The notes under the pieces: model-generated
Database searches by the model: none
Told to the model about the DNA's origin: nothing
The model's input: the letters and a program-made list of their open reading frames with translations, nothing else
Program-made: the position numbers and the translations under genes
DNA from: UCB3 sp964415605
Lineage (GTDB): Bacteria > Chloroflexota > Anaerolineae > Epilineales > Epilineaceae
Direction: 5' to 3'
Assembly: GCA_964415605.1 (NCBI GenBank)
Contig: CAYQBA010000100.1
Span: forward strand, 1 to 16,833
DNA length: 16,833 nt
Shown here: positions 1 to 5,760 of the stretch, one piece after another
How the letters are laid out: the number at the start of each line of letters is the position of its first letter
How positions within the stretch are numbered: position 1 is the stretch's first letter

Positions 1-923
1 AGCTGGTAGACGGTGTGGCGGCCGGCCACGGGGAGGTCGCCGGCGCTCAGGACGATGGCGGCGGGGGAGCCTGGGTTGTCGCTGTCGGCGGCGTCTCGGT
101 CGATGGCGTCGCACGCGTCGAGCGGGCGGGCGGTGGGATCGAGGCTCAGGATGTCGACGGGCGGCAGGCCGGCCAGGTCGAGGGCGAGTCCGGGCAGGTC
201 GGCGGCGGCCGCGCGCCACGCGTTGGCCGTGACGGCGGGGTTGACGCCGTCGGCGGCGAGCGGAAACGGTATGGCGGCCCACAGGACGGCGAGGCGGCGG
301 CGGGCGAGGGCCTGGCGGAAGGGGGCGAGGGGGGAGGGCGGGGTTGGTGGGGGCGACGATGTAGGGGTTGATGTCGACGTGATCGGGTGTGATGTCGACG
401 ACGTCGTTCCGGGCCCAGCGTGGCCCGATGTCGGCGCCGCCGTTGCGGGGGACGGTGCGTCGGTGCTCGACGTCGAGGCCACTGGCATGGGCATTGGCAG
501 GCCGCGGCGCTCGAGGCCGGCGCGGAGGCCGGCCAGGAGGCGGTCCCAGCCATCGGGTCGGAAGTAGTCGACCCACTGGTACTTGCCGAGGCGGGCGGGC
601 GTGTCGCATTCGGCCAGGCGGAGCGGGATGAGGTAGATGTCGTCCGCGAGCATGCCCTCGGCGTAGTCCAGCGCGCGCACCTGCTCGCGCTGCACGATGC
701 CGCGCTTCTCGACGGCGCGCGGCGACAGGCACACGATGACGAAGTGGGCCTTGTCGATGGCCCGCTGGATGCCGGGCCACCACTCCTGGCCGGGGAGCAG
801 GTCGTGCACGTCCATCCACGGGGCGAAGCCGGCGGCCTGCAGGCGCAGGTAGAGGGCTTCGACGTCGGGTTGGTCCTCGCGGATGTAGTTCAGAAATATC
901 GAGATTTTATCGGCGGGCGCCAT
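1..923 (-). CDS. TIR-domain protein, 3' end beyond window
   Basis: The ATG at 923 is preceded by GAGGT four bases upstream, and the frame stays open to the left edge (about 307 codons). Residues about 5-135 read as a TIR domain: a first strand KISIFLNYI, a BB-loop-like stretch PWMDVHDLLPGQEW (35-48), a central strand FVIVCLSP (61-68), and VQREQVRALDYA (77-88), whose Glu80 sits where the NAD+-cleaving TIR Glu is expected. Bacterial TIR domains are commonly NADase effectors or signalling modules; activity here is inferred. After residue ~147 comes a Thr/Ser/Pro-rich stretch, then an Ala/Leu-rich tail I do not recognise. Codon choice suggests the stretch at about 330-480 may really be read in another frame (see findings). 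The gene starts 60 bp after the NACHT-FGE stop, same strand, so it is probably the effector of the cluster. Confidence 0.85.
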   Translation of the reverse strand, partial: MAPADKISIFLNYIREDQPDVEALYLRLQAAGFAPWMDVHDLLPGQEWWPGIQRAIDKAHFVIVCLSPRAVEKRGIVQREQVRALDYAEGMLADDIYLIPLRLAECDTPARLGKYQWVDYFRPDGWDRLLAGLRAGLERRGLPMPMPVASTSSTDAPSPATAAPTSGHAGPGTTSSTSHPITSTSTPTSSPPPTPPSPLAPFRQALARRRLAVLWAAIPFPLAADGVNPAVTANAWRAAAADLPGLALDLAGLPPVDILSLDPTARPLDACDAIDRDAADSDNPGSPAAIVLSAGDLPVAGRHTVYQ

Positions 924-962
924 GGTGACCTCGTGGCCGAGTGGGGGGTTGGAGGACAATGA

Positions 963-983
963 ACAAGGGACAAAAGGCAAGGG
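963..983 (-). repeat. degenerate heptamer repeat next to VR1
   Basis: On the plus strand the units read ACAAGGG, ACAAAAGG, CAAGGG. They lie directly after the stop of the NACHT-FGE gene. The same heptamer family occurs in the same position after the KAP-FGE gene (5726-5760). Function unknown; see findings. Confidence 0.6.
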
Positions 984-3900
984 TCAGGAGGAGAGGATTC
1001 TGGCACAACGAAAGCCCAGGTTGCCGCTCCAGATGCCCGGGTCGACCCCGGTGCGGTAGCCGCACCGGCTCCAAGTCCTTCCATCATCATTGTACGCGCC
1101 GCCGCGGATGACGCGACTTGATCCCGCGTCCGGCCCTGATGGGTTGGCGCGCGGCGAACGGCGGTAGAAGTTGCCATCGTACCAGTCCCAGCACCACTCG
1201 TTCACGTTGCCGGCGGCGTCGCGCAGCCCGGATGCGGCGACGTCGTGCAGGAAGAGGCCGACCAGGCATGTCGAGTCAATCTCGGCCGCGCTCGTGTTTG
1301 CCAGGCGACCATGCCACGCGTCGTCCCATGGATATCGCCTCACGGTGCCCCGTTCCGGGTCAAGAGCGGCCGCCTTCTCCCATTGGGCTTCGGTCGGCAG
1401 GGTGATGACCTCACGGTCGCCAATGTCCCCGGCTTCGATCAGCTTTTCGGTCAGCCAGTGGCAGTACGCCATGGCTTCGTACCATGTGACGCCGACGACG
1501 GGTTGGCCCGGGTTGTTCCACGCGCTGTCAGACCACCGAGTGGGCTCGGTTCGAGGCTCATCTTGCCAATCGCGGATCCTGCCGGCATCCCACCGGCCAT
1601 TCGCGATGGCCTCCGGCCAGAAGCGTGCGTCGTCGTACCCGCCGTCGTCGACGAACAGCTTGTACATGGCGTTGGTGGTAGGGAACTCCGCGATGGAGTA
1701 CTCGTCCAGGTAGACCTCGTGTGCCGGGCGTTCGTCGGCTTCGTCGGACTCGTCGCTACCCATGACAAATACACCGACGGGAATCGCAATGAACGCCGGG
1801 ATCCCATACGGCCCGGGGAAGCGTGGGTCGAGGTTGCGGAGGTGCTCGCAATGCCCGTACAGCCGGCCGAGCGCCAGGCCGGCGCGGTGGCGCTCCACGA
1901 TCGGCGCCTCGACCGGGCATTCGAGCACGTCCGCGCGCAAGCGGGCGGCGAGGTCGTCGCGGATGGTATCGTACCAACCGGGCCGCGGGTTGAGGACGGC
2001 GAGCTGTGCGCAGGCGCTGCCGGCGAGCTCCAGGGCCGCGAGTTTGTCGGGGGGTGTGTGGCCGAGATCGGCGATAGTCCGCAGCAGATCGGCGCCGGCC
2101 CTGCCGCCCTGCACGGACAGGTAGCCCACGGCGAAGTGGATGACGTCCCGCCACCAGGTGTTGCGGTAGCTTGACGAAAGCCACTCGCCGAACCCTTCCC
2201 GGTCATCCTCGGGGAAGCCCTTGGCGGCGTAGCATCCCGCCAGGAACTCCTGCNNNNNNNNNNNNNNNNNNNNNNNNNNNNNNNNNNNNNNNNNNNNNNN
2301 NNNNNNNNNNNNNNNNNNNNNNNNNNNNNNNNNNNNNNNNNNNNNNNNNNNNNCCGGTCATCCTCGGGGAAGCCCTTGGCGGCGTAGCATCCCGCCAGGA
2401 ACTCCTGCATCGAGAGATGGTCGCCAAACCGGATGCCGTCTGGCGTCTCGACCAGCAGGCCGCTGCGCTCCGCGGCCCACCGGACGAACGCGCGGGCACG
2501 GTCGCGAGCGTTGTCCGCGCTGGCCCAGAGCTGCTGTTGGAAGAAGCCGGCCAAGACGGTGTCCGTCAGGTCGCGCTGCGTGATGGCCGGACGCTCGGGC
2601 GCACCGTCGCGCCCTTGCCGCCGAGCAGGATCATCCTGCCAGCGATGAGTTTGGAACGCGGCATAGCACAACGCGAGCCGCGAGTCCTCTACCGACAACA
2701 CGTTCTCGATCAGCGGCTTGAGCGACTTGGCGTCGTAGTCGACGGCGTCGACGCTCTTGCGCAGCAGGATATCGACATATGCGTCGTACAGCGCCGCACG
2801 GCCCTCCGGCAGGTCTCCGCGGAAGGCATGGATGACGGCAGCCGTCCACACCATCATCGGTGTGCTGCCGAGGGACACAAGGTCCTCGCGCGTCGAGAGC
2901 TTCGCCTGTAGGTCAGCGGCTCTGCGTGCGGCATCCGGCAACTGCAGGCCGTGGTAGATGCGCCGCACGATCCCGCCGCGCTGGCCGTCGTCGAGTGGGT
3001 TGACCTGGTACACCTGGAACCCGGTCAGGGGCGTGTCCTGGTACGCCGCCACGCGGGCCGTGACGATGATCCGCGAGGCACCGCACTGCGTCGGCAGATG
3101 GCTGCTGATGACGTTGCGGACGGTCTTGCGGTGATCCGGATCGGCGACCTCGTCGAGCGCGTCCAGCAGCAGCCACGCCTTGCCGGCGCGCAGGTGGTCG
3201 GTGACGAAGCCCGGCGGCAGGTCGGGCACGTCCTCCCACTGGCGCGCCCAGGCATCGGCGTAGTCGAGCAGACTGCCCGGCGTGCGCGAGTAGCGGTCGG
3301 GCTGGGTGGTGCATGCCAGATCGAACATCCGCAGGGGCAGGTACACGGGCAGCGGCATCGCGTCTGGGAGAACCCGTGCGAGCTCGGAGTCGAGGATGGC
3401 GGGATCCGGATCGGTCAACAGCGTGACGATGACCCGCAGCAGCGTCGTCTTGCCGGAGCCGGCGGCACCGATGATGGCGATGTTGCCCGGTCGGCGAAGA
3501 ACGGCCGTCAGCCCCAGCCGGACGTCCAGCGTCTCGGGTGCGTCGTTCGGGCGGCCGGGAGGCCTTGGACGTTGTTGGCGTGGCGAAGTGCGGCCCTTCA
3601 GGTCGGTGCCCTCTCGGTTGCGGTCACCGACGATGCTCAGGTACAGCGGCTCGTAGACGCCGTCCGGCCCCATCAACGGCAGCCGCTGGCTCTCGCCCAC
3701 CTGCTTGTCGGCCTTTTGCGAGAAGGCGCCGGTGTTGACGGCGCCGTGGAACTTGCGAAGGGCGTCGAGGTAGGCGCGGCGGTGGGCGGAGTAGTTGGGG
3801 TGTGAGAAGGGGTCGGGGTTCAGCCCGGCTTCCAGGGCGGTCATGTCCGCGGCGACCTTCTCGCGAGCGGCGACGATGCCATCATGCTGATCCTGGAGCC

Positions 3901-4027
3901 GCTGGCGATCGAATTCGCTCGAAGCCCGGCCGAGATCGACAGTCAAGGCGCCGATCTGGCGGCTGAACCCGTCGTATAGAGCCTGAAGCTCGGAGAGCCG
4001 TTGTGTGTCATGGTCCGCTGGCGACAT
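984..4027 (-). CDS. NACHT NTPase fused to FGE/C-type-lectin domain, DGR target 1 (interrupted by false gap)
   Basis: Read as one gene after removing the 100-N run (2254-2353) and one copy of the 55-bp duplication beside it. The frame is then continuous and encodes 962 aa. I chose the ATG at 4027 because GGAGG lies five bases upstream; the ATG at 4030 would leave only two. Residues 7-69 form a charged helical hairpin matching the C-terminus of the small adaptor at 8411-8980. The NACHT domain has Walker A GAAGSGKTT (187-195), Walker B WLLLDALDEV (285-294) and a sensor-like strand RIIVTAR. A helical region follows, then an FGE-sulfatase domain (about 696-962) with MGSDESDEADERPAHEV, QPVVGVTWYEA, LPTEAQWEKAA, AAGNVNEWCWDWY and RVIRGGAY. 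The last ~24 residues are VR1. NACHT proteins are STAND-type switches; the variable FGE tip probably senses ligand. The loop lacks the Cys pair of catalytic FGE, so a binding role is inferred. Confidence 0.88.
1000..1070 (-). repeat. DGR variable repeat VR1
   Basis: Aligns without gaps to the TR at 4266-4336. There are 11 substitutions, all opposite adenines of the TR coding strand (7 A-to-G, 3 A-to-T, 1 A-to-C). It encodes CGYRTGVDPGIWSGNLGF where the TR would encode CGYRNRNNPDNRNNNLGF. It lies at the very 3' end of the NACHT-FGE gene. Its 3' flank (988-999) is identical to the flank of VR2 but absent beside TR, so it is the candidate IMH side. Confidence 0.95.
2199..2408. other. Spurious scaffold gap: 55-bp duplication around 100 N
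   Basis: The N run spans 2254-2353. The 55 bases at 2199-2253 are identical to those at 2354-2408. Equal contig ends of k-mer size separated by a standard 100-N spacer are typical of two de Bruijn contigs that were not merged. Deleting the Ns and one copy restores a single reading frame (…AAKGFPEDDR then EGFGEWLSSS…) from the NACHT domain into the FGE domain. Confidence 0.9.
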
Positions 4028-4147
4028 CATGCCCTCCGGGTTAAACGTGGACCGGCACGTTGCTTGGCGATGCTGCACCGTGGCCACCGCCGGCCGTTTA
4101 CGGTGACGCCGCTACTTGGCCAGCGGTGGCGCCCACGGTTGCGGCCG

Positions 4148-4163
4148 GCCGCGCGTGCGCGGC
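4148..4163. repeat. Inverted repeat in TR 3' spacer
   Basis: Perfect 7-base arms GCCGCGC and GCGCGGC with a 2-base centre. It lies about 100 bp downstream of TR on the transcribed strand and could fold as an RNA hairpin in the region that primes cDNA in other DGRs. Confidence 0.45.
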
Positions 4164-4265
4164 GCGACCGGGGCGACGGGCCTGAACCTCTCCTCGGATT
4201 GACCCGGCCGTTCGCCGGCGCCGTAACGCGGGCGCACCTTGGCCCATGGTCTGGCAGGAGACGTG

Positions 4266-4336
4266 CTGGCACAACGAAAGCCCAGGTTGTTGTTCCTGTT
4301 GTCCGGGTTGTTCCTGTTGCGGTAGCCGCACCGGCT
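4266..4336 (-). repeat. DGR template repeat (TR)
   Basis: 71-bp core shared with VR1 and VR2. On the minus strand it has 20 adenines, mostly in AAC triplets. If translated in the VR frame it reads CGYRNRNNPDNRNNNLGF, the Asn-rich signature typical of DGR templates for FGE-type targets. All 22 VR1/VR2 differences map to these adenines. The 3' boundary is sharp: after the shared CCAG the TR continues CACGTCTCC, whereas both VRs continue AATCCTCTCC. At the 5' boundary the first non-adenine mismatch is at 4337. Confidence 0.96.
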
Positions 4337-4361
4337 ACTCGGCCCGCACCCCGCAATTCAA

Positions 4362-4376
4362 GGCGGCCAGGCCGCC
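4362..4376 (-). terminator. Hairpin directly after avd stop (possible terminator or TR leader structure)
   Basis: Inverted repeat GGCGGCC / GGCCGCC with a 1-base centre, beginning one base after the avd stop and followed on the transcribed strand by TTGAATT. The T tract is weak, so it could be an attenuator or a structural element of the TR RNA rather than a full terminator. Confidence 0.35.
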
Positions 4377-4377
4377 C

Positions 4378-4557
4378 TCAACTGCCGCTGTGTTCCGCTT
4401 GCCGCCAGCCACCGAGCTGACGGCCGATCTCGGCGAGCATGCCGGATACGTGGGCATACTGGCCGATGCTCATATAATGCCTCTCCTGCCCCAGCCTGAG
4501 CAAGCCCTTCAGGCACTCGAGCTCGACGTCCGCCGCGACAAGGGACTCGGCTCGGGC
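4378..4557 (-). CDS. avd: Avd-like DGR accessory protein, C-terminal fragment (5' part in gap)
   Basis: Only the last 59 residues are visible, ending at the TGA at 4378; the start lies in the 100-N gap. The fragment ends with LLRLGQERHYMSIGQYAHV, then LAEIGRQLGGW, which matches the C-terminal helices of Avd (accessory variability determinant), the small four-helix-bundle protein that forms a pentamer, binds RT and template RNA, and is required for mutagenic cDNA synthesis. It sits between RT and TR, where avd is expected in a DGR. It can be read in frame with the RT through the Ns only by coincidence of gap length; it is almost certainly a separate gene of about 110-130 aa. Assignment is by pattern recognition from a fragment. 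Confidence 0.72.
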   Translation of the reverse strand, partial: ARAESLVAADVELECLKGLLRLGQERHYMSIGQYAHVSGMLAEIGRQLGGWRQAEHSGS

Positions 4558-4657
4558 NNNNNNNNNNNNNNNNNNNNNNNNNNNNNNNNNNNNNNNNNNN
4601 NNNNNNNNNNNNNNNNNNNNNNNNNNNNNNNNNNNNNNNNNNNNNNNNNNNNNNNNN
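4558..4657. other. Scaffold gap (100 N) between RT and avd
   Basis: Unlike the other N run, the flanks share no duplicated sequence, so real sequence of unknown length is missing. By family length it should hold a short RT C-terminus and the first half of avd, perhaps more than 100 bp. Confidence 0.9.
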
Positions 4658-5661
4658 GCATGTGCGATCCACGCCTGAACGGATCGCGTCAAGTCGCTCG
4701 ATTGTAGCGCACCGGATGCCAGCGCTTCTTGCTGGCGCCGAAGTCGCCGCAGGGCGTGCCTCAAGTTGTCGCGTCGGAGCCGCAAGTGGTGCGGGAAGAT
4801 GCGCCAGCCAAGGAACCCGATGCCCGACTTGACAGGGTAGACTTGGGTACGCGGCCCGTGCAAAGTCAGCCGTAGTGTGACCAGATGGTCGGTAATGGCA
4901 TGATGCCACTCATGCAGTGCGGATCTGGAGTCGGAGAAGAGCACGAAGTCATCGCTGTAGCGGACGTACGCCTCGCACTTCAGGGTGTGTTTTACGAACA
5001 TGTCGAGGTCGTGCAGATACACGTTGGCCCAATGCTGGCTCGTCAGGTTCCCAATCGGCAACCCGCGCGGCCGTGCAAGCGCCAACAGGTCGTCCCCAGG
5101 GAAGAGCATCGGTGTGTAGCGCCTGGCGAGAATGCCCGCACCGCTGACAAGTACCTTGTCGACCAGCCTCAAGGTGGCAAGGCATGCCACATGGCGTTCA
5201 ATCTGCCCCTTCAGGATGGCATGGTCAATCGATGGGAAGAACTCACGAATGTCGGCTTGCAGGACATATGGATACCGCCGGGCGAACGCCTGTGCACGGT
5301 GGATGGCTCGGTGGGTTCCCTTGTCCTTGCGACAGGCATAGGAATCGTGGATGAAGCGGGCCTCGAAGATCGGCTGAATGATGTTTATCAATGCATGATG
5401 CACGACGCGGTCGCGATAAGGCGCGGCGCTGATCGTGCGCTCCTTGCGCTCACGAACGATGAACGTGCGGTATGCTCCCGGGACGTAATCCTCCGATAGC
5501 AGCTCATCGCGCAACTCAAGCAGGTTTGACCCGAGCCCGATCTCGAACTCAGCCACGGCCGGGTGCTTGCGCTTCCCGCCCCGGCGGGCCTTGCGGTGTG
5601 CGCCGTACAAGTTGTCGAAGTCGCAGATCCGCGGATACAGCTGCTTGAAGGTCTTCGGCAT
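4658..5661 (-). CDS. DGR reverse transcriptase (3' end in gap)
   Basis: The ATG at 5661 has GGAG five bases upstream; 334 codons are readable before the gap. Reverse-transcriptase blocks occur in order: RKERTISAAPYRDRVVHHAL (74-93), the first catalytic Asp in LQADIREFFPSIDH (Asp137), LPIGNLTSQHWANVYL (201-216) with the IGxxxSQ form of motif 4 that marks DGR RTs, YVRYSDDFVLF (232-242) with catalytic Asp237-Asp238, and GFLGWRIFP (282-290). RSVQAWIAH just before the gap is the usual C-terminal region, so little is missing. DGR RTs copy the TR RNA with Avd, misincorporating at adenines, and the cDNA replaces the VR. The gene lies between the two VR-bearing genes on the same strand, 99 bp after the KAP-FGE stop. 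GC content is lower than in the upstream genes. A group II intron or retron RT is unlikely given motif 4 and the TR/VR pairs. Confidence 0.96.
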
Positions 5662-5725
5662 GATTGCTCCGGAATCGAAAATTGTCGCGTTTAAGTCTCC
5701 ATCAGACGAACGATACGTTTGAAGA

Positions 5726-5760
5726 ACAAGGGACAAGGGACAAGGGACAAAGGACAAGGC
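5726..5760 (-). repeat. Five-unit heptamer tandem repeat next to VR2
   Basis: Five consecutive 7-bp units on the plus strand: ACAAGGG three times, ACAAAGG, ACAAGGC. They begin immediately after the KAP-FGE stop codon (5761-5763), just beyond the VR2 3' end. A shorter degenerate copy sits after VR1 in the same place. Confidence 0.8.

Larger units (their letters stand above)
4031..4377 (-). ncRNA. DGR template RNA region (TR plus 3' spacer)
   Basis: These 347 bp between the avd stop and the NACHT-FGE start hold no convincing protein gene. They contain the TR (4266-4336), an inverted repeat upstream of it (4362-4376) and a GC-rich 3' spacer of about 235 bp with a perfect inverted repeat (4148-4163). 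In studied DGRs the TR is transcribed as a noncoding RNA, and sequence downstream of TR is needed for Avd/RT-dependent cDNA priming; the spacer here is in the right place for that. Transcript ends are not determined, and no clear promoter was found inside it, so it may come from read-through of the RT-avd message. Confidence 0.7.

Noticed and set aside
1451..2198. Continuation of the NACHT frame past the N run into a Ser/Arg/Pro-rich tail
   Set aside because: It results from the 100-N spacer and duplicated 55-mer shifting the frame. The true frame is the FGE one, restored when the duplication is collapsed.
4266..4336. TR as part of a small protein-coding gene
   Set aside because: Short frames cross it, but none has a plausible start and ribosome binding site with domain content, and its role as TR fully explains the sequence.
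4378..5661. RT and Avd segments as a single fused protein
   Set aside because: The in-frame join exists only through the Ns, whose number is arbitrary. Known DGRs encode Avd separately; a fusion cannot be tested until the gap is closed.
5726..5760. Heptamer repeats as a CRISPR-like array
   Set aside because: Seven-base head-to-tail units without spacers and no cas genes; simple tandem repeat.
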